DNA of 64,000 bases. Origin: Hyphomicrobiaceae bacterium (GTDB lineage Bacteria > Pseudomonadota > Alphaproteobacteria > Rhizobiales > Hyphomicrobiaceae). Numbering within the stretch: position 1 is the first letter of the stretch; the number at the start of each line of letters is the position of its first letter. The notes beneath the pieces were generated by a model. It was not told where the DNA came from. It saw nothing but the letters and a program-made list of their open reading frames with translations, and ran no database searches. Made by a program: the position numbers and the translations under genes. Shown in pieces: positions 1-9,373 of this stretch. The stretch covers positions 434,001 through 498,000 of the forward strand of contig JALHMB010000005.1 in NCBI GenBank assembly GCA_022844275.1. Direction: 5' to 3'.

Positions 1-1
1 G

Positions 2-364
2 GCCATCACGCTCAAGAATCCGTTCGAGCTTGCGACGGTGCTGAAATTCGGCGCTGTTCTCGCGATCGTGCTACTGGCGACAAAGCTCCTCACGGGCGCT
101 GTCGGCGCCGCAGGGGCCTATCTCGTGGCGGCGGTATCGGGAGTAGCCGACGTCGATGCGGTGACACTGTCGATGGCGCGCGGTGCCGGCGGCGATGCGG
201 CCATCGCGGCGATCGCCATCTTCATCGCCGTGGCGGTGAATACGGTGTCCAAGACGATGATGGCGTGGTGGATCGGTGGCGCGGGCATGGGCCGGCTCAT
301 GGCCGTGGTTTCGGCGCTTGCCGTGGTTGCGGGCGCTGTCGCTCTTCTTCTAAGTGGCGCCTGA
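2..364 (+). CDS. DUF4010 (MgtC/SapB-type) membrane protein, C-terminal part
   Basis: The reading frame is open from the first bases of the window, so only the last ~120 residues are present. It is almost entirely hydrophobic, with about three membrane segments. The phrase KNPFEL followed by a long alanine/valine/leucine helix, and the later segment IAAIAIFIAVAVNTVSK, match the C-terminal half of DUF4010 proteins, which often follow an MgtC/SapB domain. Function is unknown; the family is usually described as an inner-membrane protein of ion or stress homeostasis. It converges on the dehydrogenase at 350-1411, and the two ends overlap by about 15 bases. The assignment rests on overall pattern, and the N-terminal half lies outside the window. 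Confidence 0.7.
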   Translation, partial: AITLKNPFELATVLKFGAVLAIVLLATKLLTGAVGAAGAYLVAAVSGVADVDAVTLSMARGAGGDAAIAAIAIFIAVAVNTVSKTMMAWWIGGAGMGRLMAVVSALAVVAGAVALLLSGA

Positions 365-1411
365 ATACCTGATGACCGGTGCGAGGGCCGCGGCGCCGGG
401 CGCGAGAATGCGTGGCAGCGCGACGGGCGCATCATCGAAGGCAATCTCGTCGGCGACGAGCGCGTCGAGGGTCGGATCGGCAAGCAGCGCGAGCGCCTTC
501 TCCATGCGGCGTCGGTAGCTCCAGCGCGGGCGGTGACCCGGTGAGACCTGGCCGACCTGAGTCGATTGCAGACGCAGCCGCTGACTGTGAAAGGCGCCGC
601 CGAGCGGGGCCGGTACATCCTTTTCGCCGTACCAGGAGAGTTCGACGACAGTCGCCTCGAGGCCTGCGCAGGCAATGGCGGTCGCAAGACCCGCCGGCGA
701 GGCGCTGCTGTGGAACACGACATCGGCATTACGCGGCGCATCGACGGGTGCTGAGAAGCGTGCGCCAAGGCTCGTCACGAAGCCGCTTCGATCGGCAACA
801 TCAACGACGGTCACGTCGGCGCCGGGAAGGCGCGCTGTCAGATGCGCGACCAGAAGCCCGACAACCCCGGCCCCCACGATCACGATCCGATCGCCGGCAC
901 TTGCGCCCGAATCCCAGACCGCATTGAGAGCCGTCTCCATGTTCGCGGCGAGCGTTGCGCGCCGCGGGGGCAAGCTATCCGGCAAAGGCACCAGCATTTC
1001 GACAGGCGCGATAAAGAGGTCCTGGTGCGGGTGCAAGCAAAAAACTTTGCGTCCTCTGAGGGCGTCAGGACCTTCTTCCACAGTGCCGGTCGTGCAATAG
1101 CCGTATTTGACTGGGAATGGAAACGCGCCCTCTTGCAGGGGCGCGCGCATGCGTTCCCATTCCTGCTGACCGACGGCACCACTGATGACCAGTCGCTCGG
1201 TACCGCGGCTGATACCGCTGAATGCCGTCCGCACGAGGGCCTGGCCGGCTCCGACCGGCGGAAGCGCGCATGAGCGTATTTCCACCGCGCCCGGAGCCGT
1301 GTACCAGATGGCGCGGGCAGTACGATCAGGATCGGTTGGTCGGAACGAAGAGGCTGACGAGGCGTTCGCCAGAGGCGTGTCTCCCGCGGTATCTCTGGGC
1401 TTGTCAGCCAT
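350..1411 (-). CDS. Zinc-type alcohol dehydrogenase-like (MDR) oxidoreductase
   Basis: This 353-residue protein belongs to the medium-chain dehydrogenase/reductase family. The N-terminal GroES-like half carries the phrase SGISRGTERL, and the Rossmann half carries GAGVVGLLVAHL followed by VTVVDV, a nucleotide-binding signature. The usual catalytic-zinc cysteine/histidine pattern of classical alcohol dehydrogenases is not obvious, so it may be a zinc-independent reductase of the type annotated next to pterin genes or related to bacteriochlorophyllide dehydrogenase. I placed the start at the ATG at 1411 (MADKPRD). The frame is open to a further start at 1453, but that extension is low-complexity and arginine-rich. 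It is divergent from opgH. Substrate unknown. Confidence 0.65.
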   Translation of the reverse strand: MADKPRDTAGDTPLANASSASSFRPTDPDRTARAIWYTAPGAVEIRSCALPPVGAGQALVRTAFSGISRGTERLVISGAVGQQEWERMRAPLQEGAFPFPVKYGYCTTGTVEEGPDALRGRKVFCLHPHQDLFIAPVEMLVPLPDSLPPRRATLAANMETALNAVWDSGASAGDRIVIVGAGVVGLLVAHLTARLPGADVTVVDVADRSGFVTSLGARFSAPVDAPRNADVVFHSSASPAGLATAIACAGLEATVVELSWYGEKDVPAPLGGAFHSQRLRLQSTQVGQVSPGHRPRWSYRRRMEKALALLADPTLDALVADEIAFDDAPVALPRILAPGAAALAPVIRYSGAT

Positions 1412-1480
1412 ATTCAAATCCGATCTGACGCGTCCCGCCCGTCGACCGGGCACTTCCTCAACATCTCAGCAAGCACAGCA

Positions 1481-3286
1481 ATGACCAACGACGTTGATAA
1501 TGCGGCACCGCGCGGCGCGAGCCTCGCAAGCGCTCAAAGCCTTAGCGTACCGACGGGCCTCCAGGCAAACGCGGAGCTTTCGCGGCGCCGCCTGATAATG
1601 GCGGTCCTCAACATCGTCACCTGGTTCGCCATGTTGTGGCTGGCGGCCAAAGTGCTCGGCGCGGGCGGCTGGACCGTGGTCGATATGATCATGTTCGTCT
1701 GCTTCGCGTTCGGCACGCCGTGGACGGTCGTCGGCTTCTGGAACTCTGTCATCGGCCTTTGGCTCCTGCATTTCCACAAGGACCCGATGGGCGCTGTCGC
1801 GCCCTATGCCGGTGCTGGCGATGTTCCAACGCCGATCACAATCAAGACGGCAGTGTTCATGACGCTCCGCAACGAGGACCCGGCGCGCGCCATTCGCCGT
1901 TTGCGCATCGTGAAAGAGAGTATCGACGCAACGGGCGAGGGTGCGGCCTTCAGCTACTTCGTGCTCTCCGATACCAATCGGCCGGAAGTGGCCGCGGCCG
2001 AGGAGGCGGCGATTGCGGCGTGGAAGGCGCAGGATCCAGATGCCGCGCGCATCACGTACCGTCGCCGCGAGGAGAATAAAGGATACAAGGCGGGCAACGT
2101 CCGCGACTTCTGCGAGCGTTGGGGCAGGGATTACGAGCTGATGCTGCCTCTGGATGCGGACAGCGTGATGTCCGGTCCGGCGATCGTGCGCCTCGTGCGC
2201 ATGATGCAGGCGCACCCGCGGATCGGCATCCTGCAGTCGCTGGTCGTCGGCATGCCGTCATCATCGGCGTTCGCCCGCATTTTCCAGTTCGGGATGCGCC
2301 ACGGCATGCGCTCCTACACCATGGGACAGGCGTGGTGGGTTGGCGACTGCGGTCCCTTCTGGGGCCACAACGCCGTTGTCCGCATCAAGCCGTTCGTCGA
2401 GGACTGCGATCTGCCGCTGCTGCCGGGCAAGCCGCCGCTCGGCGGCCACGTGCTCTCACACGATCAGGTCGAGGCGACACTCATGCGCCGCGCTGGTTAT
2501 GAGGTGCGCGTGCTGCCGGTCGAGAACGGGTCGTGGGAGGAGAATCCGCCGACCATGCTCGACTTCGCGCAGCGCGATGTGCGCTGGTGCCAGGGCAACA
2601 TGCAGTACATCAAGCTGCTGGATTTGCCGGGGCTCTATGCCATGAGCCGATTCCAGCTCCTGTGGGCGATTCTGATGTTCATCGGCATTCCGGCGTGGAC
2701 GCTGATGATCGCGCTGTTGCCGATCGCCGCATGGGAAGGGCAGTCGATCGCGAACTATCCAACGAGCTTGGCGATCTTTCTCTATGTCCTGTTCTTCGTC
2801 ATGTACCTGAGCCCGAAGATCGCAGGCCTCATCGATGCAGTGTTGACCAAGGGAGGCGTCGATCGCTACGGCGGGCCGCTGCGGTTCGCTGTTTCGGCGG
2901 TGCTCGAACTCGTATTCTCCTTCCTGCAAGGAGCAATCTCGACGATTCGCACCTCGATCTTCATGATCGGCCTCGCGTTCGGGAAGTCGGTCGTCTGGGG
3001 TGGGCAGTCGCGCGACGCCTACGGCATTTCGTGGGCGACGGCTGTGCGCACGCTGTGGCCGCAGACGCTGTTCGGCGTCGTCGTATGCGGCCTGCTTTGG
3101 CTAATAAATCCCGCAGTATTCTGGTGGAGTCTGCCGTTGACCGCGGGCTATCTTGTTGCCATTCCATTCGCTGTGCTTACAGCGTCCCCCGCGCTTGGCC
3201 GCTGGTTCAAGCGCGTCGGACTCGCCGGCATTCCCGAGGACTTCGATCCACCGCCGGAGATCAGAGCGGTGCAGGAGGCCACATGA
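1481..3286 (+). CDS. opgH: Glucans biosynthesis glucosyltransferase H
   Basis: The protein (601 residues) is the inner-membrane, UDP-glucose-dependent processive glycosyltransferase that makes the beta-glucan backbone of osmoregulated periplasmic glucans. Two membrane segments (about 38-60 and 66-97) precede a GT2 catalytic domain with a DxD-type motif (D225-A-D227) and the processive-enzyme motif Q364-R-D-V-R368-W369. Further membrane helices lie at about 390-560. Length is shorter than enterobacterial OpgH, which has a long N-terminal extension, and is typical of alphaproteobacteria. The partner opgG/opgD is not in the window. The last codons overlap the next gene (ATGA), implying translational coupling. 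Confidence 0.93.
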   Translation: MTNDVDNAAPRGASLASAQSLSVPTGLQANAELSRRRLIMAVLNIVTWFAMLWLAAKVLGAGGWTVVDMIMFVCFAFGTPWTVVGFWNSVIGLWLLHFHKDPMGAVAPYAGAGDVPTPITIKTAVFMTLRNEDPARAIRRLRIVKESIDATGEGAAFSYFVLSDTNRPEVAAAEEAAIAAWKAQDPDAARITYRRREENKGYKAGNVRDFCERWGRDYELMLPLDADSVMSGPAIVRLVRMMQAHPRIGILQSLVVGMPSSSAFARIFQFGMRHGMRSYTMGQAWWVGDCGPFWGHNAVVRIKPFVEDCDLPLLPGKPPLGGHVLSHDQVEATLMRRAGYEVRVLPVENGSWEENPPTMLDFAQRDVRWCQGNMQYIKLLDLPGLYAMSRFQLLWAILMFIGIPAWTLMIALLPIAAWEGQSIANYPTSLAIFLYVLFFVMYLSPKIAGLIDAVLTKGGVDRYGGPLRFAVSAVLELVFSFLQGAISTIRTSIFMIGLAFGKSVVWGGQSRDAYGISWATAVRTLWPQTLFGVVVCGLLWLINPAVFWWSLPLTAGYLVAIPFAVLTASPALGRWFKRVGLAGIPEDFDPPPEIRAVQEAT

Positions 3287-3681
3287 AGCTTCAGCCTCTG
3301 CTCTCGGCAAGTCCCGCGATCCAGCTTCATGCTTTCGCGGCGATGACGGCATTCTGGCTTGGGCTCGTGCAACTCTTCCGGCCCAAGGGTGACGGGCCTC
3401 ACCGATTGTTCGGCTACACCTGGGTCGTCCTGATGCTGGTGATCGCCGCCAGCTCGTGTTGGATCCACCATATCGACCAGTGGCGCGGCTTCAGCCTCAT
3501 TCACCTCCTGTCGATCTGGGTGCTGCTGTACACGCCGTTCGCAGTCATGATGGCGCGGCGTGGAAGTATCTCCGCGCACAAGAAGGGTATGATCGGCCTC
3601 TATGTCGGCGCGCTGATCATCGCCGGTTTCTTCACGTTCGTACCGGGCCGGATCATGCACGCCGTGCTATTCGGCGGCTGA
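3283..3681 (+). CDS. DUF2306-like small membrane protein
   Basis: This 132-residue integral membrane protein has four predicted helices. It contains the phrase LFRPKGDGPHRLFGYTWV, followed by HKKGMIGLYVGALIIAG, which is characteristic of DUF2306-type proteins. In these, short cytoplasmic histidines (HR, HK) sit between helices. No enzymatic function is established. The start ATG overlaps the opgH stop codon by four bases and has GGAGG immediately upstream within opgH, so translation is probably coupled to the glucan synthase. That coupling suggests a role in the same envelope process, but this is inference only. Confidence 0.7.
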   Translation: MKLQPLLSASPAIQLHAFAAMTAFWLGLVQLFRPKGDGPHRLFGYTWVVLMLVIAASSCWIHHIDQWRGFSLIHLLSIWVLLYTPFAVMMARRGSISAHKKGMIGLYVGALIIAGFFTFVPGRIMHAVLFGG

Positions 3682-3774
3682 TGGGTCTTCGGTATCGCCG
3701 CCGGCTGCTGGAAAGAGGTTCTCCGCCTCATCCCAGGTGCCATGCCGGCGGGGTAGCCTGCCGTCGGACCTATT

Positions 3775-4884
3775 CTATGCTGCCTGCCGTGTCGTTGCGT
3801 CGATGTGCGCGATGAGCTCGCGATCGAGGCCGAGATCATCCGCAAGACGCACAAGGAAATCGTGCTCTTCGGCATTGTCGAGATCGATCGCGATGCGGGC
3901 CGCAGTGAAGACCTGCACGGCTTCGGCATCGCCATGAACGGCGCTCGCCAGACTCTGCGTCGAAGCCGGATTGTTCAGCTCGTTCGCCAGGAACTCCTCC
4001 GCGTCGCGGTCGAGTCCCATCTGCTTGAGCCCACCGATGATCTTTTTCATCTCGGTGTCGTCGATGCGACCATCGGCAGCCGCTGCCGCGATCATGGCCC
4101 GGATGTAAAGCAACGCGGATTCGTTGGTGACGGCGCGGGCCTCGTAGCCTGAGCCGGATGGCGCCTCGACGAGGGCCTGTGGACTATCGCTGCCGAGCAG
4201 CGGCTTGCCGGCCTGATAGTTCTGCACGGCCTTGTAGGCGAGGCCGCCGATCAGCGCGAGCGCACCGAGCTTGAGAGCGCTGCCGGCGAGTGCGCGACCC
4301 GTATTCGTGCCGAGCACGACGGCGCCGAGGCCGCCCGCGGCGACGCCGGCGCCCATCTTGTTCTTCTCGACCAGCTCCTTCGCCGAGTTCATCAGCTCTT
4401 CGGGCGACTTGCCGGTCGTACGCGTGAGGATATCGCGGAGCTGGCCGGATGCACCGGTCGCATCATCGATGCGTTGCGCACCTTCCTTTACGCCGGACGT
4501 TGCCTGCCCCAGAATCTGGCCGAGAATGTCGATGAGGCCTCCACCCGCACCACTGCCGCTTTTCGGTGCGAGACTGCGCAGAAGATCCTCAAGAGGATTG
4601 CCGCCACCTTGACCGGGGTTCGGTGCCGCGCCGGGCGTAGGAGCTGCCGCGCGGCTGCCCGCAGGTGCTGCGCCGCTCGTGAACTGCCGCAGTAGATCTT
4701 CGAGGCCACCGATGCCGGCAGGGTTGCCGGCCCCGTCACGCGATGGCGCGGTTTGCTGGCCGCCGCCGAGGAGCTGGCCGAGGAGGTCTTCGAGTCCGCC
4801 GCGAGACTGGGCTTGCTGGGATTGAGGGGAACTAGAGGCTGCGCCCCGAACCATCATCTCAAGTAGGCTCTTCGCATCGAACAT
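3775..4884 (-). CDS. DUF533 / TerB-like membrane-associated protein (YebE type)
   Basis: The protein has 369 residues. The N-terminal ~150 residues are Gly/Gln/Pro-rich with three similar 'GGLEDLLxQ' or 'NPLEDLLRSL' repeats, which look like short amphipathic helices joined by flexible linkers. A glycine-rich hydrophobic helix follows at about 180-220 (GVAAGGLGAVVLG, then LGALALIGGLAY). The C-terminal ~130 residues are the DUF533 domain, with the acidic TerB-like helix pair RAMIAAAAADGRIDDTEMKKI. DUF533 proteins such as E. coli YebE are inner-membrane proteins induced by envelope stress; their activity is unknown. The gene stands alone between convergent neighbours. Confidence 0.8.
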   Translation of the reverse strand: MFDAKSLLEMMVRGAASSSPQSQQAQSRGGLEDLLGQLLGGGQQTAPSRDGAGNPAGIGGLEDLLRQFTSGAAPAGSRAAAPTPGAAPNPGQGGGNPLEDLLRSLAPKSGSGAGGGLIDILGQILGQATSGVKEGAQRIDDATGASGQLRDILTRTTGKSPEELMNSAKELVEKNKMGAGVAAGGLGAVVLGTNTGRALAGSALKLGALALIGGLAYKAVQNYQAGKPLLGSDSPQALVEAPSGSGYEARAVTNESALLYIRAMIAAAAADGRIDDTEMKKIIGGLKQMGLDRDAEEFLANELNNPASTQSLASAVHGDAEAVQVFTAARIAIDLDNAEEHDFLVRLADDLGLDRELIAHIDATTRQAA

Positions 4885-4975
4885 GGTCTCATACTCCCGC
4901 TACTGACCCGAGCAGTGTGCGCACCGTGTTACTCCCATCTATCGGGTATTACGGTAGGGTTTTGAAGAAAAACAC

Positions 4976-7900
4976 CTATTCTGCCGCCATGGGGCGCTGG
5001 CCCGCATGGCCAGGCACGGGCAGGTCGAGTGAAGGCTGACGGTCATACGGGGACTCAGCCGACGCCGGGGTCCGCGGCTCCTCACCCGGACCGACGAAGC
5101 GGCCGAAGGTCCACCACATGAACCGCGAGACATCGTCCATCACTGCGAACACAGCCGGCACGAAGAGCAAGCTGAGCAGTGTCGAGGACAGGAGGCCGCC
5201 GATGACCGCGACCGCCATCGGCACGCGGAATTCGCCACCGTCGCCGGAGTTGATTGCCGCCGGGATCATGCCGCCGACCATGGCGATGGTCGTCATGATG
5301 ATCGGGCGGGCGCGCTTACGCCCGGCATCTACGATGGCTTCGGCGCGACGTACGCCTTTAGCCATTTCCTCGACGGCGAAGTCGACGAGCAGGATCGCGT
5401 TCTTGGTTACGATGCCCATGAGCATCAGGATGCCGATGACGACCGGCAGACTGACGGGCTCGCTGGTGAGGTAGAGCGCGAAGATGGCACCGCCGATCGA
5501 TAGTGGCAGCGAGAACAGGATCGTGATCGGCTGAAGGAAGGAGCCGAAGAGCAGCACGAGCACCGCGTACATCATCATGATGCCGGCGCCCATGGCTTGC
5601 GCGAAGCTCTGGAAGACCTCTGCCATGACTTCGGCATCACCGAACTGGCGAACCTCGACGCCGGCCGGCAGGTTCTGCGCCGAAGGCTGTGCGAGCACGG
5701 CTTTGAGCGCGTCACCAAGCGGCGTCTCTCCGGCGAGATCGGCGCCGATCACCACCTGGCGTCGGCGGTCATAGCGGCTGATGGCGGTCGGGCCCTGGCT
5801 CATATTGATGTCGGCAACGACATTGAGCGGCACGGCGCCACCGGACGCGGTTGGAACCTTGAGGTTCTCGAGCGTGCCGCGTTCGCCGCGTGCGTCTTCC
5901 ATGAGCTGGACGCGGATCGGGATCTGCCGGTCGTCGATGTTCATCTTCGCGAGGGCAGCCGGAACATCGCCGATGGTGGCGATGCGGACCGCCTCCGAAA
6001 TGGTCTCGGTCGAGACACCGAGATCGGCTGCAAGCTCGGTGCGCGGCACGACAAGCAGCTCCGGTCGGTCGAGCTCGGCCGTCGAGACGACGTTGAGCAG
6101 CATCGCGTTGCCGTCTTTATCGACGACGCGTTTGGCTTCCGACGTCAGGCCTGCGGCAACGCGATCGACCTCGTCGCCTTCGCGCCCCGTCACGACGACG
6201 GTGAAAGCGCGCTGCCCGTTGTCGCGCAGGAACCAGTACCGGATGTCGGGAACGTCCGAGAGCTCGGCGCCGAGGGACTCTGTGATGGTGAGCTGTGTGT
6301 CCTTGCGCTTGGATTTCGGGACGAGATTGATCGTCAGTGTCGCCTTGCGCACCTCGGCGCCGGAGCCGAGCACCTGACCGCCCGTTACGAGCACGCTGAC
6401 AACTTCTGGCCGGCGCTTGATGCGCTCGGTGAGTTCATTCGCAAGGCGCCGCGTGTCGTCGAGCCGCGATCCGGGCGGCAGCTCCACGGCAAGCAGTATG
6501 CGCCCCGTGTCGTCGGTGGGAAGGAAGGCGGACGGCAGCAGGAAGAAGCTGCCGATTGAGGCCGCAAAGATCCCGAGGCCTGCTATGAGTGTGAGGAAGC
6601 GATGGCGCACCGACCAGCGCGCGACACGCGTGTAAGCGCGCAGCCAGCGCGGCTCATGATCATTGTGCGGACGTGGCCGCAGGAAGTACGCGGCAAGCAG
6701 TGGTGTCAGCAAGCGGGCGACGATCAGCGAGAAGAACACCGCGATCGAGACCGTGAGGCCGAACTGCTTGAAGTACTGGCCGGCGATCCCGCCCATGAAG
6801 CTTACAGGCGTAAAGACCGCAACAATCGTGAATGTTATCGCGATGACCGCGAGGCCGATCTGGTCCGCGGCGTCGAGCGAGGCGCGGTAGGGCGGTTTGC
6901 CCATGGCCATGTGACGCTCGATGTTCTCGATCTCGACGATGGCGTCGTCGACGAGGATGCCGGTGGCGATCGTGATGGCAAGCAGGCTGACGAGATTGAG
7001 CGAGAACCCGAGCGCGTGCATGACGAAGAACGCGGGCATGATCGACAGCGGTAGGGCGACCGCGGTGATGATCGTTGCACGCCAATTGCGCAGGAACAGG
7101 AAGACGACGATGATGGCGAGCAGGGCACCCTCGATCAACGTCTGCATGGTCGAAGTGTAGGCGCCGCGCACCGCGGTCGTGGTCGTGTCGACCAGAGAGA
7201 TCTGAACGTTCGGATAGAGCTTGTTGAGTTCGCCGATGGCGTTGTGGACATCGGTCGAGACGGTGGTGTCGCTTGCGCCTTTGGCGCGCGTCACCGAGAA
7301 GGCGACGACGGGCTCCTTGTCGACTGCGGCGAAGGCGCGTGGCTCCTCGTAGGAGTCTGTGACGGTTCCAAGCTCGTCGAGCCGTACCTTACGATCGCCG
7401 GGAAGAGCGATCATCGTGGCGGCGAGCTTCGCCACCGTTGTCTGGCCAGCGAGCGTGCGGATGGCCTGTTCGCGGCCGCCGATCTCGCCCCTTCCGCCGG
7501 CAAGATCGACGTTTGTGGCGCGGAGCTGGCGATTGACATCGCCTGCGGTAATGCCGAGCGAGAGCAGGCGGTTCGGATCGAGCCCGACGCGAATCTCGCG
7601 CTTCACGCCGCCCACGCGCAGCACCTCGCCAACACCACGCACACCCTGCAGCGTGCGGACGACGACGTCGTCGACGAACCAGGAGACCTCCTCGGCCGTC
7701 ATTGCGGGAGCGCGAACGGCATAGGTGACGATCGGAAGGCCTTCGACGTCGAGCCGGGCGACGACCGGCTCCTCGATGGTGCGCGGCAGCTCCGAGCGGA
7801 TGCGCGCGATGGCGTCCTTTACGTCGTTGACAGCGCGGTCTGTATTCGTCTCTAGGCGGAACTCGATGACCGTGAGGGAAATGCCCTCAGTGACGGTCGA

Positions 7901-8149
7901 CGTGATGTGCTTGACGCCGTTGACGCTCGCGATGGCATCCTCGACGCGCTTCGTCACCTGCGTTTCGAGTTCGGCGGGGGCCGAGCCCGTCTGGTAGATG
8001 TGGACCCGGACAATCGGGACATCGATGTTCGGAAAGCGCGTGATCGGCAGCGCCTGGAAGGCGAGAACACCGAGCACCATCAGCACGAGGAAGAGGGTGA
8101 GTGGCGGAACCGGGTTGCGTATCGACCACGCCGAGATGTTGAAGTTCAT
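4976..8149 (-). CDS. RND multidrug efflux permease (HAE1/AcrB type)
   Basis: At 1057 residues this has full RND permease length: 12 membrane helices and two large periplasmic loops. The N-terminus (MNFNISAWSIRNPVPP) is typical for HAE1 pumps. Helix 4 carries the paired aspartates of the proton relay in GILVDDAIVEIENIERH, and the second half has the matching GIVTKNAILLVDFA. The pump uses proton motive force to export hydrophobic compounds with the adaptor encoded just upstream (gap of three bases at 8150-8152). No outer-membrane channel gene is present in the window, so a TolC-like protein must be supplied elsewhere. Substrates cannot be predicted. Confidence 0.93.
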   Translation of the reverse strand: MNFNISAWSIRNPVPPLTLFLVLMVLGVLAFQALPITRFPNIDVPIVRVHIYQTGSAPAELETQVTKRVEDAIASVNGVKHITSTVTEGISLTVIEFRLETNTDRAVNDVKDAIARIRSELPRTIEEPVVARLDVEGLPIVTYAVRAPAMTAEEVSWFVDDVVVRTLQGVRGVGEVLRVGGVKREIRVGLDPNRLLSLGITAGDVNRQLRATNVDLAGGRGEIGGREQAIRTLAGQTTVAKLAATMIALPGDRKVRLDELGTVTDSYEEPRAFAAVDKEPVVAFSVTRAKGASDTTVSTDVHNAIGELNKLYPNVQISLVDTTTTAVRGAYTSTMQTLIEGALLAIIVVFLFLRNWRATIITAVALPLSIMPAFFVMHALGFSLNLVSLLAITIATGILVDDAIVEIENIERHMAMGKPPYRASLDAADQIGLAVIAITFTIVAVFTPVSFMGGIAGQYFKQFGLTVSIAVFFSLIVARLLTPLLAAYFLRPRPHNDHEPRWLRAYTRVARWSVRHRFLTLIAGLGIFAASIGSFFLLPSAFLPTDDTGRILLAVELPPGSRLDDTRRLANELTERIKRRPEVVSVLVTGGQVLGSGAEVRKATLTINLVPKSKRKDTQLTITESLGAELSDVPDIRYWFLRDNGQRAFTVVVTGREGDEVDRVAAGLTSEAKRVVDKDGNAMLLNVVSTAELDRPELLVVPRTELAADLGVSTETISEAVRIATIGDVPAALAKMNIDDRQIPIRVQLMEDARGERGTLENLKVPTASGGAVPLNVVADINMSQGPTAISRYDRRRQVVIGADLAGETPLGDALKAVLAQPSAQNLPAGVEVRQFGDAEVMAEVFQSFAQAMGAGIMMMYAVLVLLFGSFLQPITILFSLPLSIGGAIFALYLTSEPVSLPVVIGILMLMGIVTKNAILLVDFAVEEMAKGVRRAEAIVDAGRKRARPIIMTTIAMVGGMIPAAINSGDGGEFRVPMAVAVIGGLLSSTLLSLLFVPAVFAVMDDVSRFMWWTFGRFVGPGEEPRTPASAESPYDRQPSLDLPVPGHAGQRPMAAE

Positions 8150-8152
8150 CGC

Positions 8153-9373
8153 CTAGCGCCCCTCAGCAACAGTGCTGGGAAGAATGACAGGACGGACGCG
8201 ATCGCCGTTGCGCAGGAACGTGCCGGACTTCGCGACGACGAGCATGCCCTCGGCAACGCCATCGCGGATCTCGATCTTGTCGGCCTCGGCAAGGCCGAGT
8301 GTGACCGGCCGAGTTGCGACGGTGTCGTTCTCGACGATCTGCACGCTGGCGCCGGATTTGCCGAACAGTACTGCCGAGCGCGGGACTGCGAGCCCCGTGC
8401 CGCGGGCGACGATGACCTCGCCGCGGGCGAATGTGCCGATGCGCAAATTCGGGTCCTTGCCGAGCAGGATACGCACGCGGCCAAGCCGCGTCGCAGGGTC
8501 TACGGCCGGCGAAATCAGCCGCACGGTGCCTTCGACCTCGCCATTGCCGGGAATGGCGATGCGCGCCTTTTGGCCGACGGCGAGGCGGACGACATGCGCC
8601 TGCGGCACCTCGGCATCGAGCTCGATCTCGCCCTTCTCGATCATGCGGAACATTGGCTCCTGCGATACGAGCGCGGCGGTGGCGCCAATGCGGGCGCGAC
8701 GGTGGCTGATGACGCCGTCGGCAGGTGCGGTGACTTCGGTCTTCGAGCGCCGCCACAGTAGCTCGCGGCGCTGTGCCTCGATGCTCGCGCGATCGGCCTC
8801 GGAGGCCTTTAGCCCATCGCGGGCGGCGACGAGCTGTGCCTCGCCGAGCTTGAACGCAGACTCCCGCTGATCGAAGATGGCGTCCGAAACGTGGCCTGCT
8901 TCCTTGAGCGTGCGCGCGCGCTCGATGGCGTTCTTGGCTTCCTTCAGTCGCGCTTCAGCTTCAGAGATGGCACTGCGTGCCTGCGCTGTTGCTGCAGCAT
9001 TGCGGGCGAGGGCAGCTTCATTCTGCGCGAGCTGCGCGTCCAGCGTATCGGGCACGAGCCGCGCGAGGACCTGCCCACGTTTGACCTCGTCGCCCTCATC
9101 CACGAGCACGTTGAGCACGCGCAGACCTTCGATCTCCGGCCCGATCAGGATCTCCTCGCGCGGGACGAGCGAGCCGCTGAGCGTGAGCGTCTCGACGAAT
9201 GCATGCGGTGCGACGCGAGCAACGCTGACGCTGATGTGGACATTGGGAGCCAAGGTCGGTGCGGCTGCCTTCTTGTCGGCGGCTGCCTTGGGGAGGAAGC
9301 CAGTTCCGTAGGCGACGGCAGCGAGACCGACGACCATTACGGGAAGCGCCCACAGGACGAATTTCTTTTTCAT
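8153..9373 (-). CDS. RND efflux periplasmic adaptor subunit
   Basis: The protein has 406 residues. An N-terminal uncleaved or signal-anchor helix (WALPVMVVGLAAVAYGTG) is followed by a lipoyl-like half motif around ILIGPEIEGLRVLNVLVDEGDEV, a long alpha-helical hairpin (about 120-200, rich in Ala, Glu and Arg), the second lipoyl half (VTAPADGVISHR) and beta-barrel and membrane-proximal domains. This is the standard membrane-fusion-protein order. It bridges the permease at 4976-8149 to an outer-membrane channel. Its start codon overlaps the stop of the tetR-like gene by four bases, so regulator, adaptor and pump form one coupled operon. Confidence 0.92.
   Translation of the reverse strand: MKKKFVLWALPVMVVGLAAVAYGTGFLPKAAADKKAAAPTLAPNVHISVSVARVAPHAFVETLTLSGSLVPREEILIGPEIEGLRVLNVLVDEGDEVKRGQVLARLVPDTLDAQLAQNEAALARNAAATAQARSAISEAEARLKEAKNAIERARTLKEAGHVSDAIFDQRESAFKLGEAQLVAARDGLKASEADRASIEAQRRELLWRRSKTEVTAPADGVISHRRARIGATAALVSQEPMFRMIEKGEIELDAEVPQAHVVRLAVGQKARIAIPGNGEVEGTVRLISPAVDPATRLGRVRILLGKDPNLRIGTFARGEVIVARGTGLAVPRSAVLFGKSGASVQIVENDTVATRPVTLGLAEADKIEIRDGVAEGMLVVAKSGTFLRNGDRVRPVILPSTVAEGR

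Noticed and set aside
5597-6559. 320-codon plus-strand frame inside the RND pump gene
   Set aside because: It is antisense to a complete pump gene and has an Asp/Arg-rich sequence with no domain.
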